Part shown: piece by piece, positions 1-6,921 of the stretch | How the letters are laid out: every line of letters starts with the position of its first letter | How positions within the stretch are numbered: position 1 is the first letter of the stretch | Assembly: GCA_003133185.1 (NCBI GenBank) | Contig: PKWF01000092.1 | Location: 1 to 11,416 of the forward strand | Source of the DNA: Vulcanimicrobiota bacterium | GTDB taxonomy: Bacteria > Vulcanimicrobiota > Vulcanimicrobiia > Vulcanimicrobiales > Vulcanimicrobiaceae | Reading direction: 5' to 3' | DNA length: 11,416 nucleotides | Program-made: the position numbers and the translations under genes | The notes under the pieces: generated by a model | The model's database searches: none | What the model was told of the DNA's origin: nothing | Seen by the model: the letters and a program-made list of their open reading frames with translations, nothing else

Positions 1-183
1 ACGCTGACGCCCGGAATTCGACCGGCGGGGAGCGCGCACGGCGATCAGAAGCGCGTGACCACTCCCGCCGAAGCAGTCGCCGCCGGGTCGGATTATATCG
101 TGGTCGGGCGCCCGATCGTTGAAGCCTCCGATCCCGTGGCTGCCGCAAAAGCGATCTTGGAGGAGATGAACGTACGCGCGTGA
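1..183 (+). CDS. pyrF: Orotidine 5'-phosphate decarboxylase, C-terminal part (5' end outside window)
   Basis: The first 60 codons of the window are the end of OMP decarboxylase, which converts OMP to UMP, the last step of de novo pyrimidine synthesis in the cytoplasm. The family's phosphate-binding segments are plain: TPGIRP at residues 3-8 of the fragment, then DQKRVTTP, and later DYIVVGRPI, which carries the conserved Gly-Arg that contacts the substrate phosphate. The protein ends soon after this motif, as is usual, so only the N-terminal part is missing, and that because of the window edge. The TGA stop shares its bases with the GTG start of pyrE. The next enzyme in the operon therefore catalyses the step just before this one. 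Family assignment is secure; nothing can be said about its promoter. Confidence 0.95.
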   Translation, partial: TLTPGIRPAGSAHGDQKRVTTPAEAVAAGSDYIVVGRPIVEASDPVAAAKAILEEMNVRA

Positions 184-752
184 GCGAGTCGCAGCTCGAC
201 CTGCAGTCGGCGCTGGTGCAACGCGGAGCGCTTCTCGAAGGGCACTTCCGTTTGAGCTCCGGCCGTCACAGCGATCGTTTCGTGCAAAAGTTTCGGATCC
301 TCGAGGACCCGGCGCTGCTCGAACCCGTTTCGCAGGCGATCGCCGCGCGATTTCGCCACGCGAATCCGACCGTCGTCGTCGGCGCCGCAGTTGGCGGTAT
401 TCTCCTTGCATACGAAGTTGCCAGACAACTTGGAACCAAAGCGATCTTCGTAGAGAAGGATAACGGCGTACCGGTGTTACGCCGGGGCTTTGCGCTGTCG
501 GCCGCCGATCGAGTGCTCGTGGTTGAAGACGTCGTCACGACGGGTCTCTCCGTTCGCGAAGTGATCGGCGTCGTGCAACACCGCGGCGCACACGTCATCG
601 GCGTCGGCATCGTCGTGGCGCGCGCCCAAGAAGAGTTTGGAGTGCCCGCGCACGCGTTGCTGCACTTGCCGATGATTTCGTACGACGCGGCGGATTGTCC
701 GCAGTGCCGCGCCGGAGAAACCGTGACCGACCCGGGCTCGCGTCGCGCGTGA
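180..752 (+). CDS. pyrE: Orotate phosphoribosyltransferase
   Basis: This enzyme joins orotate and PRPP to make OMP, the substrate of the upstream PyrF. The 190-residue protein is full length. LSSGRHSD (25-32) is the N-terminal substrate loop. The flexible catalytic loop is around [15 protein letters not shown] (90-104), and the PRPP-binding signature [13 protein letters not shown] is at 112-124. The tail, with a CPQC pair (173-176) and PGSR, resembles the Thermus/archaeal-type PyrE subfamily rather than the E. coli type. The start is GTG overlapping the pyrF stop (GTGA). A good Shine-Dalgarno, GGAGGAG at 159-165, lies 14 bases upstream, which is somewhat far, so coupling to pyrF translation probably helps. 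It is followed by another GTGA overlap. The assignment is secure. Confidence 0.96.
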   Translation: MSESQLDLQSALVQRGALLEGHFRLSSGRHSDRFVQKFRILEDPALLEPVSQAIAARFRHANPTVVVGAAVGGILLAYEVARQLGTKAIFVEKDNGVPVLRRGFALSAADRVLVVEDVVTTGLSVREVIGVVQHRGAHVIGVGIVVARAQEEFGVPAHALLHLPMISYDAADCPQCRAGETVTDPGSRRA

Positions 753-1228
753 CCGTGCAGGTTCGGCGCAAGGCCGCTACCGGAGCCGACGCAGCCTCGG
801 ACCGTGATTTCGTGCGAGCGCTCGGGCGGCGCACGGTGATGTCGAGCGTCGGTAGCCTACGTCACCCGACCGAACCGGCGGCTCGCGCTGCCTTCGAACG
901 CCTTTGCGACATCGTCGCAGCCCAATCGCACGTCACGTTCATCGCACATGAAAAAGCCGAGCGCGTCGGCTTTCTGCTCCTACTTGACGAGCTTCCCGAC
1001 GAAGTGACGCTGATCGATCAGGGTTTCATCGCATACATGGCCGTCGAGCCGAAGTGGCAAGGAACCGGGGTGGGGGCGGCGCTCTTAACGGCTGCGGAGG
1101 ACGAGGCGAGACGGCGCGGTCTCCCGTTTATGGCCCTCATGGTCACAGAGGAGAACGAGGCCGCGCGCCGTCTCTACGAGCACGCGGGTTATCGCACCGA
1201 ACGGCGGCTGTTGTGCAAGCCCCTGTGA
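749..1228 (+). CDS. GNAT family N-acetyltransferase
   Basis: A 159-residue Gcn5-related acetyltransferase, which would move an acetyl group from acetyl-CoA to an amine. The acetyl-CoA binding motif A is at about 97-112 (AVEPKWQGTGVGAALL, with the Q-x-x-G-x-G pyrophosphate loop at 104-109). Motif B follows with N136, LYE at 142-144 and the AGY turn. The substrate cannot be read from the sequence; the C-terminal layout is RimI-like, but protein targets are only one possibility. I chose the GTG at 749 because it overlaps the pyrE stop (GTGA) and removes an arginine-rich N-terminus that would otherwise run inside pyrE. A second in-frame GTG at 755 is possible. No Shine-Dalgarno lies close upstream, so re-initiation by ribosomes finishing pyrE is likely. 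Confidence 0.88.
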   Translation: MTVQVRRKAATGADAASDRDFVRALGRRTVMSSVGSLRHPTEPAARAAFERLCDIVAAQSHVTFIAHEKAERVGFLLLLDELPDEVTLIDQGFIAYMAVEPKWQGTGVGAALLTAAEDEARRRGLPFMALMVTEENEAARRLYEHAGYRTERRLLCKPL

Positions 1229-2286
1229 CGACCCGCGTTTGGCGGCGCGCCGCTTGGATTGTCGCAAGCGTCGTTTTGGTCGCCGCAGCGCTCTGGCTTG
1301 CCGCACATATTCCGCGGACGATCTCGATCTTTGTCATCGCGGCCTTTATTGCGTTCGGAGTTCAGCCGATCGTCGCCCGTTTGGAACGGCGCATGCCCAA
1401 ACCCGTGGCGGTCGCGATCGTCTTTTTCGGGCTGCTCGCGCTCATCGCGATCTTCCTCGTGATCGTCGTGCCGCTGGCGATCAGTCAAACTCAGCTCTTG
1501 GCTGCCAATATCCCGGCCTATGCGGGCACCGCCCAAGGCTGGCTGGCGGAGGCTCAGAGCTCACTGCAACAGCATTTTCCGACGCTGAAGCTGCCCGCCT
1601 ACGGCGTTAATACCAGCCGAATCGGCGCGACGCAGACCTCGAGCTTCATTACCGGGGCAGTCGCTTCGCTCGGCACCATCGCAGTAAATACCGCGACTGC
1701 TTTCTTCGTTGCATTCTCATCGATCATTCTCTCGGTTTTCTTTCTGCTCAACGACACCCAGATCGCCGAAGGTTTTACCTCGATGTTCCCGCCGCGCAGG
1801 CGCCAAACCGCGCGTAAGCTCGCAGCGGAGGTGACGGAACTCTTTGGAAGCTACATCTCCGGGCAGGTAATCGTGAGCGCCCTTACCGGCGCCGTCATCG
1901 CGATCGCAACTGCCGTTATCGGCTTCAAGTTCTCGCTGATCCTCGGCATCATCTCGGCCGTTGCCTACGCCGTTCCAATCATCGGCATGTTGATCGCGCA
2001 ACTCATTGCGATTCCGCTCTGCGCGCCGCAGGGGATTTGGATGATCGTGTGGGTGCAGGTCGTGATGTTCGGCATGGCACGGATAAGCGACAACGTGCTC
2101 GTCCCCAAGATCATGGGCCAATCGGTCGGCGTATCGCCGATCGGCGCGATGTTCGCCGTCTTCGCGGGCGGCGAGCTCTTCGGCGTTCCCGGGCTAATTC
2201 TCGGGATTCCAGCCGCAGCGCTGATCAAGATACTCTGGCGCTACTTTATGGCGCCTTGGATATCGGCGCAGCTAGAAAAAAGCTAA
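1225..2286 (+). CDS. AI-2E/PerM family membrane transporter
   Basis: A 353-residue integral membrane protein of the AI-2E exporter family (PF01594; TqsA, YdiK, PerM relatives). Members export small molecules or act as cation antiporters, so the substrate is not defined. Hydrophobic segments are visible at about 10-27, 32-50, 60-83, 147-175, 213-233, 235-262, 270-285 and 304-338, with an extracytoplasmic-looking stretch at 90-145. The family signature is in the C-terminal third: DNVLVPKIMG (289-298), then SPIGAMFAVFAGG and FGVPGLILGIPAAA. Length is normal for the family. The start is GTG overlapping the GNAT stop (GTGA), with no Shine-Dalgarno, suggesting coupled translation. A longer open frame begins at 1054 but would put a non-family N-terminus inside the GNAT gene. 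The gene converges on the glycosyltransferase with 8 bases between stops. Confidence 0.92.
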   Translation: MTTRVWRRAAWIVASVVLVAAALWLAAHIPRTISIFVIAAFIAFGVQPIVARLERRMPKPVAVAIVFFGLLALIAIFLVIVVPLAISQTQLLAANIPAYAGTAQGWLAEAQSSLQQHFPTLKLPAYGVNTSRIGATQTSSFITGAVASLGTIAVNTATAFFVAFSSIILSVFFLLNDTQIAEGFTSMFPPRRRQTARKLAAEVTELFGSYISGQVIVSALTGAVIAIATAVIGFKFSLILGIISAVAYAVPIIGMLIAQLIAIPLCAPQGIWMIVWVQVVMFGMARISDNVLVPKIMGQSVGVSPIGAMFAVFAGGELFGVPGLILGIPAAALIKILWRYFMAPWISAQLEKS

Positions 2287-2294
2287 GACAGAGG

Positions 2295-4031
2295 TTATGG
2301 TCGCGCAACGACCCCGATCGCGTCTCCGTAGAGGATGCTGCCGCACGCGCGTGCCGCGCGCAGTCTTTCTGCGTTGGTCTCCGAAGGCAGATCGTTTTGC
2401 GCGACCGCGACCAGCAATACGACGTGCGCGTGCGCCTGCGCGCACGCGTTGGTATCGGAGAGGTCGAGCGTACGTGTGTGCGGAGAGACCACGTTGATGA
2501 CGCCGGCCCGCAGGCCCCAGCCGCCGATTGCGGCGGGTCGCGTTCTCTCGATCCAGCGATAGACGCCTGGCGACGTGCCGCCCACGCTCAGCGAGTCGTT
2601 GTAATAATCGAGCGGATGACGCGCGGCAAGGTGCGTCGCAAGCACGACGGCGGCCAAGAACGCCACGGCAGTCACGAAGCGCAACCGCGTTAGATTCGCC
2701 GTCGCCGCGATTGCGACACCGAGCGCGGCGACGGCGAGCGCGACGTGCGTCGAGCCGTCGTTCCAAAAAAGCGCGAGCACGAACCAGCAACCGAAGATCG
2801 TCGAAATCCACAGCAATGGAATGGCGACCGCTGCGAAGCGACGGGCCACCGGCGCAAGGAGCAAAACGCCTGCGGCAATCGCGGGCGCGGCGAAGCGCAG
2901 CGACTCGCCGTTTGCGAGTTGAGCGACATGGGTTTCATAACCGAACGGCAACACGAAAAACAGCAGGACCGTAGCAAAGGCAGCCCAGCCCAGCGCTCGA
3001 TCTCGAACGGCGATCAATGGGCCGAATAAGGCCGCGATAAGCGCGATCAGCGCAAACGGGGAGAGGCGAATCGCGACGGTTGCCAGCAGCGCGAAGGCTC
3101 CCGCGCCGTGCGCGAGGATCGTCGATCCGTAGAAACCGCCGCCGGGGATGGTCGATGCCGGCGGTGCAACGGCGCTCTTCCACAGGGCCGCGTCGTGAAT
3201 CGCCCAAAGGCCGAGCGCGGAGAAGGTTCCGACCCACAGGATTGGACGCGCTCGCGATGCCAGCAAGGCGATGGCTGCGAGTATCCAACCTTGTGGTTTG
3301 ATCAAGGCCATCACCGCACCGCCGGGCACGAAACGGCTCGCAGGTATCGTGCGCAACGACCATAGCGTCTCTAGCCAAAAAGCCGCAAGCCACACGTCGT
3401 TCTGAAGCGTTCCGCCCTGGATGGCAAGTGGAAACGCGCTGACCGTCGCAGCGGCAAGCGCGTCGGCCAACAGCGGCGACGTGCTCAACGCTTCGCGTGA
3501 CCACGCGGCGATCCGAAAACCGAGCAGCACCAGCGCGCCAAATCCGCACCATGGCAACGCGAACGGGCTGCCGACGGCGTACAGCGCGCTTGCAAACAGC
3601 TCCGATGCGGGCGGATACCACCAGTATCGCGTCGTTGCGGTCCACAGCGAATGCGCTTGAACCCACGCGGCGGCATTGGGCAGATGGTATGAAAGCGAGT
3701 CGCCGTCGAGCAGCGGGCGCGTTAGTTGTGGCCAGGCGACGAGGAGCAGCGCCGCGATCAGCAGATATGGCGTGGGGCGCGTCGTGTTTTCGCTGCTCGG
3801 GTTTCGTTCGTTCAGACCTCGCCAAACGGCGACCGCGATACAAAGGAGCAGCGCCACCCAGCACGTGCCCCAATAGAGCGCGTGGACGAACCCGAGAACG
3901 AACGGGATGGCGACTCCCAAGATCAGCGCGTCGCGAAGGCGATCGGGAACGTCGTACTCCGGCCGCGTGCGTAGTGCCGGGGCAGCCGCGTAAAGGCCGA
4001 GCAGCCAGATCGCGGCCGGCACTGCGGTCAC
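2295..4031 (-). CDS. GT-C-like membrane glycosyltransferase, substrate unknown
   Basis: A 578-residue protein with about ten or more hydrophobic segments, the first at about 5-20, 36-53, 56-70 and 88-101. After the fourth comes an acidic loop DGDSLSYHLPNAAAW (109-123), then WWYPPASELFASAL (137-150), and later GTLQND (207-212). This order, an Asp-rich first outer loop followed by YHLP, YPP..E and QND, is typical of GT-C fold transferases of the family 39 / ArnT-like kind. Those enzymes take sugar from a polyprenyl-phosphate donor at the outer face of the membrane. The last 100 residues (about 475-578) are soluble-looking. I cannot name the acceptor. The GTG start lies 3 bases after the argS stop with no convincing Shine-Dalgarno, so expression probably depends on the dprA-argS transcript. 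The call rests on motif pattern, not on a specific match. Confidence 0.72.
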   Translation of the reverse strand: MTAVPAAIWLLGLYAAAPALRTRPEYDVPDRLRDALILGVAIPFVLGFVHALYWGTCWVALLLCIAVAVWRGLNERNPSSENTTRPTPYLLIAALLLVAWPQLTRPLLDGDSLSYHLPNAAAWVQAHSLWTATTRYWWYPPASELFASALYAVGSPFALPWCGFGALVLLGFRIAAWSREALSTSPLLADALAAATVSAFPLAIQGGTLQNDVWLAAFWLETLWSLRTIPASRFVPGGAVMALIKPQGWILAAIALLASRARPILWVGTFSALGLWAIHDAALWKSAVAPPASTIPGGGFYGSTILAHGAGAFALLATVAIRLSPFALIALIAALFGPLIAVRDRALGWAAFATVLLFFVLPFGYETHVAQLANGESLRFAAPAIAAGVLLLAPVARRFAAVAIPLLWISTIFGCWFVLALFWNDGSTHVALAVAALGVAIAATANLTRLRFVTAVAFLAAVVLATHLAARHPLDYYNDSLSVGGTSPGVYRWIERTRPAAIGGWGLRAGVINVVSPHTRTLDLSDTNACAQAHAHVVLLVAVAQNDLPSETNAERLRAARACGSILYGDAIGVVARP

Positions 4032-4034
4032 GAA

Positions 4035-5690
4035 TTACATCGAGTCCGGTGCGCTGACGCCCGCGAGCGCCAGGGCGCGTGCGAGGACGTTCTTCGATGC
4101 CAAGCAAAGCGCCAGCCGCGCCAGGCGTACGTCGCGTTCGTCGGTCAATATCTTGCACTCCGTATAAAATTGATGGAAGTCCGAGGCGACGTCGCGCGCG
4201 TAGCGAGCCAACCGGTGAGGCGCGAGACGCTCGACGACGCCGCGGACGACGCTCGGAAACTCGGTGAGGCGGCGCACCAGCGAGAGCTCGGCGGGATGCA
4301 CCAACGGCTCCAAAGAGGCGCTCCGAGCGGCCGCGAGGTCGTCGGCTAGCGCGTTCCGCAAGACCGACGCGATCCGTGCGTGGCCGTACTGCACGTAGTA
4401 AACCGGATTCTCGCTCTCTTTCTCGACGGCGAGCGCCAAATCGAACGTGAGCGGGGACTCCACCGCGAGCATGATGAAGAAAAAGCGGGCGGCATCGACT
4501 CCGACTTCGTCGATTATGTCGTCGAGCGTCACGATTTCGCCGGCGCGTTTGCTCATCGCGATTTGCTCGCTTCCGCGCATGAGCGCCACCTGTTGCGCGA
4601 TGATCACGTCGAGCCGGCCCGGATAACCGAGCGCCGACGAGATGCCTTTGATGCGTTCGATGTAGCCGTGGTGATCGGGACCGAGAATGTCGACGACGCG
4701 ATCGCTCGCTTTGAGCTTTTGATAATGATAGGCAACGTCCATGCAGAAGTAGGTCGGCCGCCCGTCGCCGCGCAGCAGTACGCGATCCTTGTCGTCTCCG
4801 AACTGCGTCGCGCGAAAGAAGAGCGCGCCGTCTGCCTCGTACGTCAGACCGAGCCGTCGAAGATGCTCGATACCCTCGGAGACTTGGCCGGAATCGTGCA
4901 GCTCGCGCTCGCTTTGCCAGCGATCGTACTCCACGCCGAATCGGGCGGCCGTCCGCCGTTGCTGTGCGACGAGCTCGTCGCGGCCGGCGGTCGAGAAGTA
5001 CGCAAGCCAATCCGCTTCCGGCACCGAGATCCAGCGGTCGCCGTCGCGTTCTCGGATACGCAAAGCAATCGGTATCAGATACTCACCCGGATAGCCGTTC
5101 TCGGGCAACGGAAACTCAGGTTCGAAGGTCTGACGGTAGCGCGCGTAGATCGAACGGCCCAGCGCGTCGAGTTGACCGCCGGCATCGTTGATGATCCATT
5201 CGACAAAAACTTCGTAGCCGCAAAAGCGCATTGCGTTGGCAAGCGTCGCGCCGATCGACATCGAGCGCCCTTGAACGACGACGAGCGGTCCCGTCGGATT
5301 TGCGCTGCCGAACTCGAGCGACACGCGCGCGCCGCGCGGCGTCGTTCTCCCGAAGCCTTCGTTCTCGCGCAAAATGGCGGATAGCTCGGCATGCCAGACT
5401 TGCGGAGCGACGCGCAGGTTGATAAATCCCGCAACAGGCACGATCTCCGTAAAGATTTCGGCAAGCTCCGGGGCGCTGCGTAGAACTTCCGTGGCGAGCA
5501 GTTTCGCGACGTCGTGCGGTGGCCGTCGCGCGACTTTGGCCAGCGAAAAGGCGACGTTGGAGGTGAAGTCGCCAAACTCGGGACGGCGAGGCGCCTCGAA
5601 AGCAACCTGCGGCGTGACCTCTGGGTACTGCTCCTTCACGGCAGCGGCCGTCGCATCGCCGAAAGCGCGCAGCGCATCGTCGAGTTTCAT
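4035..5690 (-). CDS. argS: Arginyl-tRNA synthetase with degenerate HIGH and KMSK signatures
   Basis: A class I synthetase that charges tRNA-Arg, 551 residues, a normal length with no frameshift. The N-terminal Add-1 domain runs to about 115 (RRPEFGDFTSNVAF at 35-48). The catalytic core follows, with SANPTGP (129-135), INDAGGQLDALGRSIYARY (167-185) and GPDHHGY (337-343). Next comes the all-helical anticodon domain with ENPVYYVQYGHAR (427-439) and a tail ending GVSAPDSM. The oddity is in the signatures: the usual HVGH is VVVQ at 137-140, and the usual KMSK is AMSK at 378-381, keeping only the second lysine. Everything around them is ordinary ArgRS. The ATG at 5690 matches the family N-terminus and overlaps the dprA stop (ATGA). 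The longer open frame to 5780 would run inside dprA. The family is certain; full catalytic activity is less so. Confidence 0.95.
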   Translation of the reverse strand: MKLDDALRAFGDATAAAVKEQYPEVTPQVAFEAPRRPEFGDFTSNVAFSLAKVARRPPHDVAKLLATEVLRSAPELAEIFTEIVPVAGFINLRVAPQVWHAELSAILRENEGFGRTTPRGARVSLEFGSANPTGPLVVVQGRSMSIGATLANAMRFCGYEVFVEWIINDAGGQLDALGRSIYARYRQTFEPEFPLPENGYPGEYLIPIALRIRERDGDRWISVPEADWLAYFSTAGRDELVAQQRRTAARFGVEYDRWQSERELHDSGQVSEGIEHLRRLGLTYEADGALFFRATQFGDDKDRVLLRGDGRPTYFCMDVAYHYQKLKASDRVVDILGPDHHGYIERIKGISSALGYPGRLDVIIAQQVALMRGSEQIAMSKRAGEIVTLDDIIDEVGVDAARFFFIMLAVESPLTFDLALAVEKESENPVYYVQYGHARIASVLRNALADDLAAARSASLEPLVHPAELSLVRRLTEFPSVVRGVVERLAPHRLARYARDVASDFHQFYTECKILTDERDVRLARLALCLASKNVLARALALAGVSAPDSM

Positions 5691-6580
5691 CGCGCCTGCT
5701 CTTCGCCGCCCGGTAGAACTCCGACCCGCGCATAGCCGGCAGCGCCCGTCGATTCGACTGCGCCTTCCAGTTCGAGCCATGAGAGCGCGGCAAGCGCCGC
5801 CGCCGCGGAAATGCCGCTCTCCTCGACGATTCGATCAAAATCGAGGGGGCCGCTTCCGAGGGCCTGGAGCACCGACGCGCTCGCCGCATCGTGCGGGACG
5901 TAGGCCGGTCGCGCCGGAGGCGCGACATTGAGGCGGCCGAGCGCTTCGAGAACGTCCGACGGGGTGCGGGCGAGCGTCGCGCCATCGCGGATCAGCGCGA
6001 GACATCCCGCAACGTGCTTACGGTCGACGTCCCCTGGCACCGCGAGCACCGGGATTCGGCCCGCGGCCCAGCTTGCAGTGTTGAGGGCGCCGCTGCGGGC
6101 CGGAGCCTCCACCACGAGAACTGCATCCGAGAGGGCCGCTACCACGCCGTTACGCTCCAAGAACTGCCATGGCAAGGCCTTCTGTTCGGGCGGATAGGGT
6201 GAAAGAACGGCACCCCCGGCGGTGAGAATGCGCTCGGCGAGCCCGCGATTTCGATGCGGGAAGAAAGCGTGATGCCCGCTGCCGAGGATTCCTACGGTCG
6301 GCGCTCCGGCCTCTAAGGCCCCCTCGTGCGCGGCGGCGTCGATCCCCAGGGCGAGCCCGGAGACGATGCAACAGCCGGATCGGCCCAGCTCGGCGGCAAA
6401 GCCGTGAGCAAGCCGGCGGCCGTACGGCGTTGCCGAACGGGTGCCGACGATTGCCACGCAAGCACGGCTCAGGCCCCCCAAGCTCCCGGCGCACCAGAGG
6501 CCCCGCGCCGCAACCTCGAAGGCTCGGCCGGCGCGCGCGGCTTCGATCCGTTCCCGGCTTTCGAAGGTCGGCTCTTGCAT
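5687..6580 (-). CDS. dprA: DNA-processing protein DprA/Smf
   Basis: DprA binds incoming single-stranded DNA during natural transformation and loads RecA on it; many non-competent bacteria also keep it. The Rossmann-like core is clear: VAIVGTRSATPYG (42-54), VSGLALGIDAAAH (73-85), ERNGVVAALSDAVLVVEA (142-159), SGALNTA (163-169) and AVPG (180-183). A winged-helix C-terminal domain, seen in many DprA proteins, spans about 233-283. The N-terminal SAM/helix-hairpin domain is absent, so the 297-residue form is the short architecture. The usual LSEYP segment reads LSPYP at 126-130. The ATG has an excellent Shine-Dalgarno, AAGGAGG (6587-6593 on the complement), 6 bases upstream. It is the first gene of a dprA-argS-glycosyltransferase operon and overlaps argS by 4 bases. 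Confidence 0.95.
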   Translation of the reverse strand: MQEPTFESRERIEAARAGRAFEVAARGLWCAGSLGGLSRACVAIVGTRSATPYGRRLAHGFAAELGRSGCCIVSGLALGIDAAAHEGALEAGAPTVGILGSGHHAFFPHRNRGLAERILTAGGAVLSPYPPEQKALPWQFLERNGVVAALSDAVLVVEAPARSGALNTASWAAGRIPVLAVPGDVDRKHVAGCLALIRDGATLARTPSDVLEALGRLNVAPPARPAYVPHDAASASVLQALGSGPLDFDRIVEESGISAAAALAALSWLELEGAVESTGAAGYARVGVLPGGEEQAR

Positions 6581-6581
6581 C

Positions 6582-6602
6582 CCCGGCCTCCTTCACGCCG
6601 GG
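6582..6602 (-). promoter_or_regulatory. Hairpin presenting the dprA ribosome binding site
   Basis: In the dprA leader a perfect 6-bp GC-only stem, CCCGGC with GCCGGG, encloses a 9-base loop, GTGAAGGAG, that holds most of the Shine-Dalgarno. The 3' arm ends two bases before the ATG. If it folds in the mRNA it either displays the site in the loop or limits ribosome access to the start. The complementarity is seen directly; a regulatory role is inference. Confidence 0.4.
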
Positions 6603-6658
6603 ACGCGGACCGTGCAAGAGGGGGAATATGGCGCGCCCAACGGAATAGGCGGGCCCAC

Positions 6659-6664
6659 GGAGGT
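6659..6664 (+). promoter_or_regulatory. Shine-Dalgarno that fixes the zinc-ribbon start
   Basis: GGAGGT lies 7 bases before an in-frame TTG at 6672. It is the only strong ribosome binding site in front of this reading frame, so it decides the start codon over the in-frame GTG at 6612. Confidence 0.75.
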
Positions 6665-6671
6665 AGCTCAG

Positions 6672-6821
6672 TTGGCAGCAGAAGCGTATTGCGTCAAGTG
6701 CAAGGCCAAGCGCGAGATCAAAGACGCGGTTCAGATCACGATGAAAAACGGCCGACCCGCGACCGAAGGCAAATGTCCGGTCTGCGGTACCAAGATGTTC
6801 AAAATCGGGTCCGCAGGCTGA
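6672..6821 (+). CDS. Small DUF5679-like zinc-ribbon protein
   Basis: A 49-residue cytoplasmic protein with two CxxC knuckles, C7/C10 (AYCVKCKAKRE) and C35/C38 (KCPVCGTKMF), 24 residues apart. That is a one-ion zinc ribbon. The pattern AYCVKCKAK...MKNGRPAT.G.CPVCGTKMF.IG matches my recollection of the DUF5679 family, short proteins or domains found in several high-GC bacterial phyla, with no established function; nucleic-acid binding is a guess. The start is TTG, chosen because GGAGGT sits 7 bases upstream and because the protein then begins just before the conserved AYC. A GTG at 6612 would add 20 residues without family character. The gene stands alone between divergent dprA and the nrdR promoter, and an intrinsic terminator follows about 100 bases after its stop. 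Confidence 0.85.
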   Translation: MAAEAYCVKCKAKREIKDAVQITMKNGRPATEGKCPVCGTKMFKIGSAG

Positions 6822-6825
6822 TTTA

Positions 6826-6916
6826 GCCCGGTCGACGGTGCCGGGCGGCCAATGTACCTCGGTACACCTCGCCGCCCGTCGTCTAGACTGAAACCCAATT
6901 GGCCCTGCGGCAGGGC
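6826..6916 (+). other. Structured non-coding stretch with three hairpins, two mutually exclusive
   Basis: Between the zinc-ribbon stop and the terminator I can pair three hairpins. A: GCCCGG (6826-6831) with CCGGGC (6841-6846). B: GGGCGGC (6843-6849) with GCCGCCC (6871-6877), enclosing an inner stem TGTAC-CTCG-GTACA (6853-6866). C: GCCCTG (6902-6907) with CAGGGC (6911-6916). A and B share bases 6843-6846, so only one can form at a time. There is no convincing reading frame. This could be the 3' UTR of the zinc-ribbon mRNA, a small RNA, or a cis-regulatory element. It matches no RNA family I recognise. Confidence 0.4.
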
Positions 6917-6921
6917 GGACT

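Noticed and set aside
2270..2313. Possible bidirectional terminator: GGTCG-CGCAA-CGACC hairpin (2299-2313) with an A/T run at 2274-2280
   Set aside because: The hairpin is only 5 bp and lies inside the glycosyltransferase coding end; the T run on that strand is about 20 bases away, too far for an intrinsic terminator, and the plus strand has no T run.
2037..2693. 218-codon plus-strand frame at the convergent junction of the AI-2E transporter and glycosyltransferase
   Set aside because: It overlaps both genes and has low-complexity Arg/Asp composition and no family motif.
2935..5010. 691-codon minus-strand open frame across the argS/glycosyltransferase junction
   Set aside because: It lies out of frame inside two well-supported genes and is extremely arginine-rich, the usual shadow of GC-rich coding sequence.
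4380..5384. 334-codon plus-strand open frame antisense to argS
   Set aside because: No recognisable domain. It mirrors the argS codons and is expected by chance where stop codons are rare.
6596..6660. Promoters for the divergent dprA and zinc-ribbon genes
   Set aside because: Partial -10-like words such as AATATG and TATTCC occur, but none has a matching -35 at proper spacing, so I do not annotate them.
6660..6740. tRNA-like sequence: GGTAGCTCAGTTGG (a perfect D-arm box) followed by GGTTCAGATC resembling a T-loop
   Set aside because: The boxes are about 65 bases apart instead of about 45, no acceptor or anticodon stem can be paired, and the stretch is explained by the Shine-Dalgarno, TTG start and coding sequence of the zinc-ribbon protein.
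6853..6866. TGTACCTCGGTACA as a protein-binding operator
   Set aside because: It is nested inside a longer inverted repeat (hairpin B) and has no adjacent promoter, so an RNA stem-loop is the simpler reading.
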